Source of the DNA: Populus alba
Lineage: Eukaryota; Streptophyta; Magnoliopsida; Malpighiales; Salicaceae
Reading direction: 5' to 3'
NCBI RefSeq assembly: GCF_005239225.2
Contig: NC_133300.1
Location: 15,467,875 to 15,531,874, forward strand
Length of the DNA stretch: 64,000 nucleotides
In this document: piece after piece, positions 11,225 through 24,400 of the stretch
Position numbering within the stretch: the stretch's first letter is position 1
How the letters are laid out: each line of letters begins with the position of its first letter
The notes under the pieces: model-generated
The model's database searches: none
What the model was told of the DNA's origin: nothing
Seen by the model: only the letters and a program-made list of their open reading frames with translations
Made by a program: the position numbers and the translations under genes

Positions 11225-11790
11225 TTCTTAGTCAGATTTGGATGCTCAGCATTGTCAGATCAAGAACCTTTTTGAGCAACTAGATTACTGCTAGATTCTG
11301 TTCTATAAAATGATTTTATTTCACTTCGATTCCTTCATAAAAGTTGTAGTCCTAGATGTGTAGATGAATTTGAGCTTTTGAATCACTTGATTCTGATATC
11401 AGAGGCTCTAGATGTTCCCGTTTGAATATCTAACGTGAAGGCAGAGAATTCTGCCGCGAGAAGGATATTGACCCGAGTCTGCACTAAAAAAACTTTATTG
11501 TTGGCCTAGTTTTTGTGATTTTTGTTCTTAGTTCATACTCTCAGTCATATCAGGATTCTCGGTATTCGTCAGTTTTGAGTCTAGACCTGGAGATCCCTTT
11601 TGACCAACCACATTACTGCTAGATTCTGTTCTGTAAAAAGATTTTATCTGACTTTGACTCCTTTATCAAAGTTATAGTCCTAGATGTGTAGAATACTTTT
11701 GGCTTTTGAATCACTTGATTCCAATATCAGAAGCTCAAGATATTCCCATTTGAATATCTAACGTGAAGGCAGAAAATTCTGCCGCGGGAA
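11225..11790 (+). repeat. Imperfect ~338-bp tandem duplication in the Tat-like LTR
   Basis: A block containing AGATTCTGTTCT (11293), then AGTCCTAGATGTGTAG, then AATATCTAACGTGAAGGCAG and AATTCTGCCGCG, recurs 338 bp downstream (AGATTCTGTTCT at 11631). The two copies are clearly diverged. They lie upstream of the TATA box. Confidence 0.8.
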
Positions 11791-12280
11791 GAATAGAGCC
11801 CAAGTTCGCGGGGCTGATTCGAAGGATTTTTTTTGGACCAAGGACTGAATCGAAAATTGCTAAAATGAGGGATTGAATTGAAGAAGGATATTGAAAGCTG
11901 GAGAGGGATAATGGATCATCATAAATGATAGGATTTTTTCCACACCAATAAGGAAAATGAGACCTTGCAGCTGCACCATCCAGCTGATTTTCTGTCCTTT
12001 TTCGCTGCAAATTCCTGCTGTTTTTCCTTTATCATCATGTCTGATTTTGGGAGCTGCAACCACGTTTTTTCTGGCCTCATTTCAAAGGGAGCAGCTGGCC
12101 CTATGGAAGGAAAGAAAACAGCCACACCCTCCTCTAAAACTAGAAAGAAATCAGACGTAAAGAACCAGCATAAAATCAGAATATTGCAGCTTCCTTTTGC
12201 GTTTTTTTACTGCAAATCAGTAGGGATTTACGTCCTAGGATTAATGCATTGAATCCTTCCTAAATGGAGACATTTTAGAC

Positions 12281-12288
12281 TATATATA
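12281..12288 (+). promoter_or_regulatory. TATA box of the Tat-like LTR
   Basis: TATATATAAGCCCC lies at the centre of the LTR, directly before a strongly purine-rich leader (12305-12610), as at the transcription start of a long plant LTR. Confidence 0.5.
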
Positions 12289-12304
12289 AGCCCCTCTAAT
12301 GACC

Positions 12305-12530
12305 TAACGGGGGCAGAAAAGAGAGAGCCAAAAAAGCAGAAAAGAGAGAGCCAAAAGGGGAGAAAAGAGGGAGCAAAAAAAAAAAGGCAGCAAGAAGAGA
12401 GCAAAAAAAAGAAAGAAGAGAGCAGAAAAGTAAGAGAACACCGGATAGTAAGAGGCAAAAAAAAAAGACAGCAAAGAGAGACCAAAGGAAAAAACGCAAG
12501 AGAGGCAGAGTAAAAGAAAAACACAGTAAA
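12305..12530 (+). repeat. Purine-rich low-complexity leader (AAAAGAGAGAGCC repeats)
   Basis: Short degenerate repeats built on AAAAGAGAGAGCCAAAA make this stretch almost pure A/G on the plus strand. All three minus frames are open and rich in Leu, Phe and Ser as a consequence, so those frames are not genes. Confidence 0.8.
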
Positions 12531-14245
12531 TAGAGGGATTTTCTTTATTGCATTCGGGTGTTATTGTGAGGAAAGAGGAGAGCAAAAGGACAAGACGGAG
12601 AGGGAGATTTGCTGCTGAATCTTGACAGCAACGTGCGCTTGGTTCTCCATTTCATCTTCTGCAGAAAAAAAAAACGTTGAGACCTGCAGCCCATAGCTGA
12701 AATATTTCGTCCGCTTCAGCATCTCTATTTTCGTCCGTCATTTACCAGCATCCAAGGAGGCACGCGTGAGCTGTGTCTTTCGGCCTTGGGTTCTATTTTC
12801 TGCAAACAGGAGCTGCAGTTTTGAAGGAAAAACACAAGAGAGGAGCTGCAGTTTGAAGGAACACGCAAGAGAGGCAGGCGACGGTATTCAAGGAAGCACA
12901 CGTGAGCTGTGATTTTTTTTGGTCCCTGGTTTCATTTTCTGCAAACAGGAGCTGCAGGTATAAGCCCCAATCTCTCCTCCTTTGTTATTTTTATATTAAA
13001 CATTCGGTTGTAAAGCTTTTCTTCCTTTTGAAATAATTGGTTTGTGTTTAGAAAAAAACCAACGCTTGCCTATCATTTTTTCCATGATTTTTGAGTTCAG
13101 TTGCTGCCCATGTAAAAAGGTTTTGTCTTTCATGTTTATGAAATTTTACATTTAGGGGTTTTTCCTTACACCCGTGGGAGAAGAAATCAGCCGGTCTTTG
13201 TTTTTTTTTAGTGATTTCTCCTAGTTTTTTTTTTTTATTTCGGGCTATCTGCGCATTAAGTTGGCTTTGAATTTTTTTTTTATTGCTTTAAGCTTATTAT
13301 AAATCTTAGAATATATGACGGCTTTTAGCTTTTCTTTATTGCGATTTTTTTTTTGGTTTAATTGCGTTGCTTGTGTTTTCGATAAAAAAAAAAAAAGTTT
13401 TCTTGTGTGTTGCATACGGCCAATACCCTAACATGTTTTTTTTAATGTCTTAAAAAAAATGAATATTTAAACTTTCAAAAATGTGTTTTCGCATGGATTT
13501 CTTAAACACAATAAAAAATTATTTTCTTGCATTTTCTGGATTTTACAACATGTTTGTAAAACTTCAAAGGGTATTGGCCAATATTCCAAAAAAATATAAA
13601 AATCTTATTTTTTGGGGGGGATTCATCTATTATTCACCGCTAATGTTTGGATAAAGAAATCCTTAAAGGATGAATATCCAAAATATTATTGGGAGTAATA
13701 AATCTGCACACATCCTTGAAAGAAGCCTTGATTATAATCGAGGACATTTCAAAAAAAAATTACTCCACGGTTTACGAGCCGCGAGAGTATAAAATACTAA
13801 AAAAATAGGGTTTTTTTTAACGCCCTAGATTTCTAGATTTTTTGTCCCTCCTCCTTGCAATTTACGAGTCGCAAACTCTTGAAATACTAAGGGAAAAATG
13901 AGCTTTCGAAGCACATGGAATCTCCTTGGATTTCTATCCTAATAAATTTTATTTGAATCAAACCTAGGAAAACTGATGGGATTAGAAAACACCTACACCA
14001 TAGCAATTATAGAGCAAACCAGACACCAAGCAGCTTACCTTAGGTAGGGCGTACTAGGGGTGCTAATACCTTCCCTTTACGCAACCAATCCCTTGCCTTA
14101 GAATCTCTGAAAGACCAGTTAGGGTTCCTAGTGACCATAAAACTAGGTGGCGACTCCTTTACACAAAAATAAAAAAACCTAAAATTCAAATGAAAAATCG
14201 CCATTGGACAATTCTAAACAATTCTCTATTTTATGACGTGCGATA

Positions 14246-15550
14246 CTAACCATTCTAAACAATTCTCTATTTTAAGAGGTGTTTATTATTGTGGTAATAT
14301 ATAGTTATTTTTTAAAATATTTTTATTTAAAATAAAAAATTTTATCTTTTAAAATTTATTTTTAATACAGTATATCAAAACGATATAAAAAAAACCTAAT
14401 TTGAAGTAAAATAAATAAATAAATAATTCATTTTTTTAAAATTTAAAAAACAAACAAGCGTTCTAAATCCCGACAATCTATTAGATAAAATCATTAGGAA
14501 AGGCGACATCTTTAAAGTGCTACTTTTATGTTAAGACCTCTTTTTGTTTCATAAAAAGTGGTTTTCTGGAAACCACTTTCAAATTTTTCTGTGTTTATTT
14601 TCCATTAGAAAAATTGGTTAACGAAAAACACTTTTCAGTTAAAGGAAAACACTTTTCAGAAATTATAAAAAATTTAGAAATATTATATTATTTGCTAATT
14701 ATATCAAATTTGATACTCAAACTTTTGATTACTATATATTTTTGTTTTGAATCTTTATTTTTTTATTCCATCCCTTAGAGTTTGATCTAATTTGATTTTT
14801 ATATCAACTTTGGTTTTGATTTTTTATGATTATTATTTGTTTTTATTTTATCCTTTTCTTAATTGAAATTTTTTATCTATCATATTTGGTTCTCATTCTT
14901 TTGATTATTATTTATTTTATTTGTAATAATTTATGAAATTATAATTATTTTCTTAATTTCATTATCTTTCAATTTTTTTATCTATTATATTTGATCTCCA
15001 TTATTTTGATTGTTATTTATTATATTTGAGATAATAAATAAAATTAGATGTTTTCTCAATTTCATTCTCATTCAACTTTTTTAATTTCCTTATTATTTTA
15101 TTAAACTTTAAAAAAAATATTAATAAGTTATTTTTTCATATTATTTTTCATGACATAGCTAAATATTGAAAAATATTTTCTAACTTATTTTTCATGATAC
15201 TATCAAACATAAAAAATTTATTCACTTTGTAAAAATTTATTTTTCAAGAAAAAATCATATAAAAAAAATAATTTCCAATAAACAACGGGTATTTGTTTTT
15301 TCTTCTCAAAAACAGAAAACCAGCTTTGTTGTGCAGTGCAACATTTCATGCCCCAAGTTAGTTAGCTTATTAGGAATTAAAGTTTGTTGGTAGTAATTTT
15401 ATGTTATATCTTTGGTGAACAAAGCCAATTCACTACTAATCATGATTTGTAAATAAGCTGAATGTATTTTTCAAAACCCTGAAATATTGGGAATTAAAGT
15501 TTGCTGGTGGTAATTTTAGGTTATATCTTTGGTGAACATCTTGGATTCAA
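14246..15550 (+). other. Copy A host DNA, AT-rich, no gene seen
   Basis: AT-rich spacer of duplication copy A. Its start (CATTCTAAACAATTCTC..TTTATTTTAAGAG) matches the starts of copy B (about 29110) and part of copy C (about 52950). A ~50-bp segment around AATTAAAGTTTG and TATCTTTGGTGAACA occurs twice, at about 15371 and 15490, a local duplication. The segment ends in TTCAA, the target of the gypsy insertion. Confidence 0.6.
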
Positions 15551-15870
15551 TGATAAGATAGGATTTAGAGGAAGAAGAGATAGTAAGAGAAAAGGTGATT
15601 GTTTATTGATTGCCCCTTTCCCCTCGAAACAGTGAGCCTAAATAGGCCATTCAATACAACTGTAAACTAAATAATAGGAACTCCAGTAGTGGAGAGCTGA
15701 AGACTAGGGATGCTCTTGCTAATCTCGTTACTTATTCTCTGACCCATTCAATTACTTAATTAAACAATGAAATAAATTAAACAATGAAACAAACAAAACA
15801 TAAAGTAATTCCACGTAGACTCTCTCCATGCAGTAGTAGCAAGAGATCCACGTGTCCAATGCTCTTATCA
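15551..15870 (-). repeat. Gypsy-1 3' LTR
   Basis: 320 bp, matching 20290-20609 with two C/T differences. The gag-pol reading frame ends on the TGA formed by the first bases of this LTR (minus strand). The polypurine tract lies at about 15871-15884. Confidence 0.93.
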
Positions 15871-18800
15871 TTCCCTCTCCCTTGAATTCTCCTTGTCCGC
15901 AAGGTTGAATTGAGGATAAGTTTTTGCAAATCGCCATAAATTTTCCCACGAAGAATCTTCTGGCAATGCCCCCTTCCATTTCACCAAGATTTCCATTCGT
16001 GGCCTGTATTTCCCCTTTCTGGATAACCCTTCTATCAAGGACTGCTTCTGGTTCTGGTAACACCATAGCATCTGACGTAATTGGAGGAAGGGTGATCACC
16101 GTGTCCTTGGCTATATCTCCCCACTGTTTCTTGAGTAAACTGACATGGAAAACATCATGTATGCGTGACCCTGTGGGAAGGTCTAATTTGTATGTCACTG
16201 GTCCAATGCGAGCGAGAACCTTGAAGGGGCCAAAAAACCTGGGTGATAACTTTAAGGAACTCCTGAAAGCTACCATTTTTTGGCGGTATGGTTGCAATTT
16301 TAAGAACACATAATCTCCAACCTGAAATGTGACCTCCCGACGATGCAAATCTGCCCAAGATTGCATGTGTCCCTGTGCAGCAATTAAATTCCATCTGAGG
16401 TCCCGCAGGATGACCTCTCTTGTGCGCAGCATTTGATCTACTGCTTGAAGCTTTGTAACTCCTGGTATATAGGAGATCATAGATGGAGGAGGGACCCCAT
16501 ACATAGCTTCAAATGGAGAAACCTTCGTTGTTGAATGAATGGCCGTGTTGTAACCATATTCAGCCCAAGCCAGCCATTCCATCCATGCCTTTGGGTGGTC
16601 GCAAGTGAAACAGCGCAGGTACTGTTCCAAGGTCCGATTAACCACTTCGGTTTGGCCGTCCATTTGCGGATGGTAATTGGAGTTGTAGTTAAGTGTCGTG
16701 CCATGTAGGAATAAGGACTTCCAGAAGGAGCTGATGAAGATTTTATCCCGATCACTCACTATAGTACGCGGCATGCCATGTAATTTAACCACATTATTTA
16801 AGAAACACTTCGCAACCGTCACTGCAGTGTAGGGATGTTTAAGAGGCATAAAATGGCTGTATTTGGAGAGTCGATCCACCACAACCATGATAACACTGTA
16901 ACCTTGTGAAGATGGTAAGCCCTCGATAAAATCCATAGATATGTCCGTCCAAATGCGTTGGGGGATTGGGAGAGGCTGAAGTAACCCCGCTGGCCTTAAA
17001 GTTTCATGTTTACAACGCTGGCACACCTCACATTCTCTAATGAAGTTCTTGACAGATGTTCGTATGCCAGGCCATAGAAAGCTGGAGGAGATGCGGGTCA
17101 AGGTCTTCAAATAGCCAAAATGTCCACCTGCAGGGGATGAATGCCCATCGGCCAAAACAGCAGGTAACAAAGAGGATGTAGGACTCAAGTGTATCCTCCC
17201 TTTCTGCATCCAAACCCCATCTCTTTGAACCAGTTTTAAAGTGGGACTGGTGGCCACAGTGCTGTAATAGGGTTGCTGCTGGACTTCTTGTTGTAGAGTT
17301 TCCCACCAGTCTGTAATAGGAGCTGATATAGCGTGTAATTGTGCTGCTGCCACGCGAGAGAGAGCATCAGCTCCTTGATTTTCCTTGCCCTTGTGATACT
17401 GAATGCTGTAATCAAACCCCATAATCTTCGGCAGGGCTTGAGAAGGCATGGTAAGTCATTGCTCAAGAAGGTACTTCAAGCTTTGATGATCGGTCTTGAT
17501 CACAAAGGTTATGCCCAATAAATACGGCCGCCATTTCCGCACTGCCTTCACTACTGCGAGCATCTCCTTGTCATACGTTGACAGTAATCTAGCCTTGCCC
17601 TTCAAGGCCTCACTGTAATAAGCAATTGGCTGATTGTCTTGAGATAAATTTGCTCCCAAGCCATCACCACATGCATCACACTCCACTGCAAATTGCTGTG
17701 CAAAGTTTGGAAGTCGCAGCACAGGTGGGGACGTGAGGGCTTGCTTCAGTTTATTGAAAGCCATGAGCGCCTCCTCAGACCAGCGAAACCCCTCCTTGGA
17801 TAGGAGCTGATTTAATGGTGCAGCTATGACGCCAAATCCTCTCACAAATTTTCGGTAATAGATAGCCAAACCGAGAATCCCACGGACATCCTTGGGAGTT
17901 GCTGGAATGGGCCAATTTTGGACGGCTTGGATTTTGGCAAGGTCCACTGCTACTTCTTCGGCAGAAATGAGGTGCCCTAAATAACCCACGGTAAGCACTC
18001 CAAACTGGCATTTTGAGAGCTTTACATACAGCTAGTTGTCCGAGAGAATACGCAGCACTTGACGGAGATGTTGTAAGTGATCCATCCAAGACCTGCTATA
18101 CACCAAAATATCGTCAAAAAATACCAATATAAATCGCCGTAAATGAGGGCGAAAGAGGTCATTCATGAGACTCTGAAAAGTTGCTGGGGAGTTTGCCAAT
18201 CCGAATGGCATGACCACAAACTCGTAGTGACCGTCATGAGTGCGGAATGCGGTTTTTGGAATGTCTTCCGGCTGGACTCTAATGTGGTGATACCCGGAGC
18301 GCAAGTCCAGCTTTGAAAAGAACTTCGCGCCATGTAATTCATCAAGCAACTCATCAATGACCGGAATGGGAAACTTGTCTTTAATTGTGATTTCATTGAG
18401 CGCCCGATAATCAACACAAAATCGCCAAGACCCATCAGCCTTTTTAATCAACAAAACCGGAGAAGAAAAGGGGTTGCGACTGGGGCGAATAACTCCAGAT
18501 TGTAGGAATTCCTTGACCAGTTTTTCAATCTCATTTTTTTGATAGTGCGGGTACCTGTAAGGCCGGCTGTTGACTGGAGATTTATTGGACATCAAGGGAA
18601 TTTAGTGGTCATGGCTGCGCGTAGGTGGCAGCGTTGTAGGCTCCTGGAAAACATGTGCAAAATCTGAAAGGATGAGATTGAGGTCAAGTGACCACGCTGA
18701 GGCTGTCTTTGGCATTGTCTCCATTTCTATATGCACAAAATACCCCACACCTGATAAGTGGATCAACTCCTTATCACTTAGGGGAGCGAGTTCAGTGTTT

Positions 18801-20266
18801 GATAGTCCTCTCAATGTGTACGTCTGGCCTTCTTGTTTAAATGACATGATGAGCTTTTTGTAATCGGTCTTGATGGGGCCTAAAGTCTCTAGCCATTGCA
18901 CTTCTAATACGGCTTGGCAGGCTGCCACTGGAAGCACAAAGAAGTCTGTGCGAACAATGATTCCTTGAATCGATAAAGAAAGGCCTAAGCACCGCCCAGT
19001 ACACTCAATAATCTCCTTGTTCCCAACTGTGAAATGGATGGTTTTGCCGCAAATAACATGTAGTCCCAATTTGGTTGTCGTGGACTGATCAATAAATTTG
19101 TGGGTGCTTCCCCCATCAATGAGCACTGTCACAGCCGTGTTTCCTGCTCTACCAATGACATGGAAAGTTTGTGGGTGGTTTGTTCCCACCAGAGCATGAA
19201 ATGATATCTCTGGAATGTCTTCCTTAGGCGTCACAATCTCCATGTCCACATCGTCTCCTTCCTCCTTCTGCTGCACATCCACCATCATGAACAACTAAGG
19301 CCGTGAACAACGATGCCCGGGAACATATCGCTCATCACAATAGAAACACAACCCTTTTTCACATCTCTCCCTTGCCTCCTGACCTGTTATCCGTCAAATA
19401 GGTGCAGTTGGGTGAGTTGTTTGTTGAGCCGGGGCAGGACCCAAGAGTCCCATGGTGTTTGTGTGTGGTGGTTTCGGCTGGAATGAAGGTGTTGTCGCTG
19501 GTCTGACTGGATTGTTGAATTTCCTTTGGAATTGATTTCATTCTTCAATTAAATGAGCCACACTAATGGATTCGGAGAGAGTTTTTGGTTGCTTAACTCG
19601 AACATCCAAACGAATTTCATCTTTTAATCCCGCAATAAAACACCCCACTAGGAAATTTTCTAGGAGGTCATCAACCTTGTGAGACAGTTTCTCAAAGGCT
19701 TCTTGATATGCATTCACAGTCGTGGTTTGCTTAAGTCTGGACAATGCTTCTGACGGATCATCATACTCAGTTGGTCCAAAACGGTGGAGAAGGGCTAAGA
19801 CAAACTCCTTCCAGCGTAATTGTCCCTTGCTTTTCGTATACCAACGATACCACTACAAGGCGACACTTGACAGATGAAATGACGCCAATTGTACTTGTCA
19901 TGGAGCGTCAATGTTCTGGAACTCAAAGTATTGTTCTGCCTTAAATATCCAGCCAGTGGGATCCTCCTCTTCTCCAGAATAGGTTGGAAAATTCAACTTG
20001 AGGGTAGTGTGGTTTTTGTCAGCATTGAAGGTTGCAGACGACCTGTCGTGAGAAGTACTTCCCCCAGCAAAAGGATTTACTTCCCTCTCACTGGAACGAT
20101 GGGAATGGGCGATCCTCATCGCTTGTAGCTCTGCCATGACTCCCTGAAGGGCGTCGTTGACTCAAATGAAATTGTGATTCAATTCGTCAAAATTGGCATC
20201 GTGTCATCCGAGAGTTTCTATGATCTCAGCACGAAACTCCGCATTAGTTTTACCACGCGTGTCCAT
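15868..20266 (-). pseudogene. Gypsy-1 gag-pol with chromodomain, about ten nonsense codons and one frameshift
   Basis: One minus-strand frame can be followed from ATG 20266. Gag has PTGWIFKAEQYF, ALxWYRW and a CCHC knuckle (CFYCDERYVPGHRC, near 19330). The aspartic protease follows (VLIDGGSTHKFID, near 19110), then RT ([18 protein letters not shown], near 18110), RNase H (DACGDGLGANLSQ), the integrase HHCC region and core (MDFIEGLPSS, VSDRDKIF, NSNYHPQMDGQTEV) and a chromodomain (ILVKWKGALPEDSSWENL, near 15960). In-frame stops: six TGA, three TAG, one TAA, most at positions where the family has Arg or Gln. The chromodomain is displaced by a one-base change in a G run (about 16012-16015). Not translatable as it stands. 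Confidence 0.92.
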
Positions 20267-20289
20267 GGATTGAACAGCTCTGATACCAC

Positions 20290-20609
20290 TGATAAGATAG
20301 GATTTAGAGGAAGAAGAGATAGTAAGAGAAAAGGTGATTGTTTATTGATTGCCCCTTTCCCCTCGAAACAGTGAGCCTAAATAGGTCATTCAATACAACT
20401 GTAAACTAAATAATAGGAACTCCAGTAGTGGAGAGCTGAAGACTAGGGATGCTCTTGCTAATCCCGTTACTTATTCTCTGACCCATTCAATTACTTAATT
20501 AAACAATGAAATAAATTAAACAATGAAACAAACAAAACATAAAGTAATTCCACGTAGACTCTCTCCATGCAGTAGTAGCAAGAGATCCACGTGTCCAATG
20601 CTCTTATCA
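20290..20609 (-). repeat. Gypsy-1 5' LTR
   Basis: 320 bp. The tRNA-Met primer-binding site TGGTATCAGAGC follows on the minus strand (about 20277-20288). Confidence 0.93.
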
Positions 20610-21100
20610 TTCAATTTGCCAAATTCTCAGTTATTCTTGAATTAACATAAATCTTGCAACTCAAGACAATTTTATTTTTTTTACTAAACAAACACAACAT
20701 ACATGTAAATATAAATTCAAAATATCTTTACTCTAATAAAAAAAATAATAATTTAGTAACAATTTTTTTTATAAGCCTGAAAAATTGTCGCTTTGGTAGG
20801 CATGCTTTTAAATAGAATATGAATTTCCACTGTCATACCCCAAAGAAGGATTATGCAGGGTTTAAAGCAGCCGGTATGCTAATACCACTATCATACCCTC
20901 TCTATGAACTCATTTCCTTTCTCAAATTGCATTGCCCGCGCATTTTAATTCATCTCTCAATCACTTCAATTCCATTTTATTTTATTTTTCATTTCCTTTA
21001 ATTAGAGTGCCAACTCCCGTATATTTTCTACCAAAAATTTTGATCCTTTGATTACTTTTGATAAGAAACCCACAATTCTATCTCTAAACCATCCACAGTT
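20610..21100 (+). other. Copy A: upstream and 5' leader region of the RPOT fragment
   Basis: Non-coding sequence parallel to 53092-53986 (copy C) and 29530-29801 (copy B). It includes GGTAGGCATGCTTTT and the leader stretch CCCCAAAGAAGG..GCAGGGTTTAA. It holds the putative promoter and 5' untranslated region of the RNA polymerase gene. Copy A lacks several hundred bases that copy C retains before the leader. Confidence 0.6.
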
Positions 21101-21194
21101 ATGTGGACAAACGTCGCAAAACAAGCCACTTTGAAATCCCAAGCAAAGTCCCTCAATTTCCCTTCATTTCCAAGAACTTACATCTTTGTAGGAG

Positions 21195-21405
21195 TATCAG
21201 AATTGGTGATTGTAATATTCTCTTATTCATTCTTTGTATAACAGCAAACGTTAATATATATACATAGACTGGGAAACTATTTAGGAATATTTTATGAGCC
21301 TATAATCTTGCAGCCTATAATCTTGCATAATCACATAATTGATTCTCACTAATTAGGAATATATATATATAGCTCATACTAATTAGGAATATACAGGTCA
21401 TTGAC
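21195..21405 (-). repeat. Copia-2 3' LTR
   Basis: 211 bp; the outer edge abuts AGGAG and the inner edge abuts the polypurine tract. Confidence 0.92.
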
Positions 21406-21413
21406 ACTCCCCC

Positions 21414-24400
21414 TCAAGTTGGAGCATATATGTCGCTCATGCCCAACTTGCTAAGTGAGTTATGAAATACTCTGCTTGTGACTGCTTTGGTGAGGGCATA
21501 TACAAGTTGATCTTCAGATTTAACAAAAGATATCTCAATGATTTTTGCCTCGAGTTTCTCCTTGATGAAATGTCTATCAACTTCAACATGTTTGGTTCTA
21601 TCATGTTGTATTGGATTATGTGCAATGTCTATTGCAGCTTTGTTGTCACAATTCAATTGCATGGAATGATCGGGTTTGAATCTCAGTTCTCCTAACAAAT
21701 TCCTTATCCATAGTAGCTCACATACTCCGTGTGCCATACCTCGATATTCTGCTTCAGCACTTGATCTTGACACCACGTTCTATTTTTTACTTCGCCAAGA
21801 TATTAGATTGCCTCCCACAAAGGTAAAATATCCAGATGTGGATCGTCTGTCAGTACCAGAGCCTGCCCAATCTACATCAGTGTGACCCTCGATATCTAGA
21901 TGATCATGTCGTGAGAACATCAATCCTCTTCCAGGAGCTGACTTTAAGTATCTTAGGATTCAGTTTACTACATCCATGTGGGCTTCACTTGGTGCATGCA
22001 TGAACTAACTCACCACACTTACGGCATATGCTATATCAGGTCTAGTGTGTCCCAGATAGATTAACTTACCCACAAGATGTTGATATCTTTCTTTATTGGT
22101 GGGTACCTGATCGGGATATTCACCAAGCTGATGATTCAACTCCATTAGCATATCTGCTGGTTTGCTGGCTAACATTCCAGTGTCAGTTAAAATGTCAAGG
22201 ATATATTTTCGTTGTAATAAAAATATTCCTTGTTCAGAACAAGCCACTTCAATGCTGAAGAAATACTTTAGAGCACCAAGATCTTTCATTTCAAATTCAC
22301 TTGCCAAGTGGTGCTGCAGTGTTGCCTTTTCCTCTGGGTCATTTCCTATAACTACCATGTCATCAACATATACAATAAGGGCAGTGACTTTACCTTTCTT
22401 ATGTTTCAAGAAAAGGGTATGATTTGAGTTACTTTGCTTGTATCCAAACCCCTTCATTGACTTGCTGAACTTTCCAAACCATGCTCTTGGTGATTGCTTC
22501 AATCCGTAAAGGGACTTTCTTAGTTTACACACCATGTTGCCCTTATCCGGTCCCATATTGCATCCCGGAGGGGAATCCATATAGACTTCTTCTTCTACGT
22601 CGCCATGCAAGAAGGCATTTTTGACATCAAACTAGTGTAATGGCCAGTCTAGGTTTGCTGCCAAAGAAAGTACTCGAATTGTGTTGATCTTGGCTACATG
22701 AGCAAAGGTCTCCCCATAGTCAATCCTATAAGTCTGAGTGTATCCTTTAGCTACCAATCTTGCTTGTATCGTTTGATGGAACCATCTGCCTTGAACTTTA
22801 TTGTATATATCCATCTATAACCCACTGTTTTCTTTCCTTTTGGAAGGATAGTCATCTCCCAAGTGGAATTCTTTTGAAGGGACTACATTTCATCATTCAT
22901 TGCTTGGGTCCACTTGGGATCTTTCAAAGCTTCCTGCACATTACTTGGAATAGATACAATGGATAATTGACATACAAATGATGCACATGATAAAGATAGC
23001 CTATGTAGGGACACATGATTAGCAATAGGGTATTTAACATTTGTTTTAGGGTCAGGGTCATATTGTTGTCTAGGAATCCCTCTAGTTGTACGAGGAGGTA
23101 GTTGATAACTTTTGTTTCCTATATTACTTGACTCGGGTAAAGTGATTGAGTTGGAGTTTGAATGTTCAATTACCTGTGGGAAATCTTTAGGACCTGATTG
23201 GATGAGTGGTGATTGTACTGTAGTAGGAGTTGTTGAGGGAAGATTATCTGAACCAGTACCAGTATCTGGAATTCTGAGTGACTCTTGATCTTGTTGCACC
23301 TCTTGATCTTGTTGTACCATTGTAACTTGTTGTTCAGACACTGACTGCTCTAAAATATTTTGTTGAATTTGGATCTAAGTATCTTTTGCAAAGATAGAGC
23401 TCTCCCCCCGCAGAGGATGCTCAGAGACGCCCCCTGAGTAATAGAATTCACTCTCGTGAAAAGTCACATCGGCAGTAATGTGCATGGTCTGAGTGGGAGG
23501 ATGAAAACATTTATAGCCCTTCAGAGTATCAGCATAACCCATGAAGACACAACGCAGAGCACATGGATCAAGCTTGCCACGTTGGTGTGAACATAAGCAA
23601 CACATCCAAAGATACGTGGTTCAAGATTTGGTGTAGATGGCATGGTGAGGCGAGTGGTCAATTCTTGAAATCGAGTTTTATACTGAAGAGTGCTGGATAG
23701 AGTTCTATTAATAAGGTAAGCAATAGAACAAAGAGACTCCACCCAAAAATGATGAGGTAAATGAGCTCCAAATAAAGAGGCACGAACAACTTCCAGAAGA
23801 TGTCGATTCTTACGCTCAGCGACCCCATTCTTTTATGGTGTATATGCACATGTGGTGTGATTAACAATACCATGTTGACTTAAAAAATTATGCAAATCAT
23901 GGTTGATGTACTCTCCTCCATTGTCAAATCGAAGCGTCATGATTTTCTTGTTGAATTGAGTAACAACATATTGATAAAATAGTTTAAAATTGACAGTTAC
24001 TTCACTTTTCTCTCTTAAAGGAAAAACCCAGGTCATCCAGGTGCAATCATCAATGAATGTCATAAACCACTTATAACCTTTAATTGTGGAAACACGTGAT
24101 GGTCCCTAAACATCAGAATGGACAATCATGAAAGGCATAGAACTTTTATTCAACCTTAATGGATAAGAAATACGATGACTTTTTGTCAAAATGCAAGTTT
24201 CACAATGGAAGTCTGATTCAGTAAACTAAGAAAACAACTCTAGAAATAGAAGTTTCAAATAACCAAATGAGGCATGACCTAATCGTCTATGCCAAAGCCA
24301 AATTTTCTTCATCCTGATAGACTCACCTCCTCTCACATGATGTGTATGACTTAATCTTTTAACTGTGTCATCTGTCAAGTCCAGATAATATAGTTTTCCT

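Larger units (their letters stand above)
10767..14245 (+). mobile_element. Solo LTR of a Tat/Ogre-like Ty3/gypsy element (3.5 kb)
   Basis: The sequence begins TGTTGTTACTC, ends GACGTGCGATA and is flanked by CTAAC on both sides (10762-10766, 14246-14250). The paralogous locus near 52940-52950 runs straight through the insertion point. It is non-coding, has a TATA box near 12281, an adenine/guanine-rich transcribed leader and, near 14150, GGTGGCGACTCC, which I associate with Tat-type elements. The terminal TA may be a mutated CA. No gag-pol or second LTR is present, so it is read as a solo LTR. The superfamily is reasonably supported; the lineage is inference. Confidence 0.65.
15551..20609 (-). 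mobile_element. Gypsy-1: chromodomain-type Ty3/gypsy retrotransposon (chromovirus)
   Basis: Two 320-bp LTRs (15551-15870, 20290-20609) differ at only two positions, both C/T. Each begins TGATAAGA and ends TCTTATCA. The target repeat TTCAA flanks the element (15546-15550, 20610-20614). The empty site is preserved at about 53090 in copy C. On the minus strand TGGTATCAGAGC lies one base after the 5' LTR, and a purine tract (AAGGGAGAGGGAA) precedes the 3' LTR. The order protease, RT, RNase H, integrase, chromodomain defines a chromovirus. Very recent by LTR divergence, yet its gag-pol carries about ten nonsense codons. Confidence 0.93.

Noticed and set aside
12228..12585. Overlapping minus-strand open frames rich in Phe, Leu and Ser
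   Set aside because: All minus frames are open because the plus strand is a purine-rich LTR leader. No domain or start context supports a gene.
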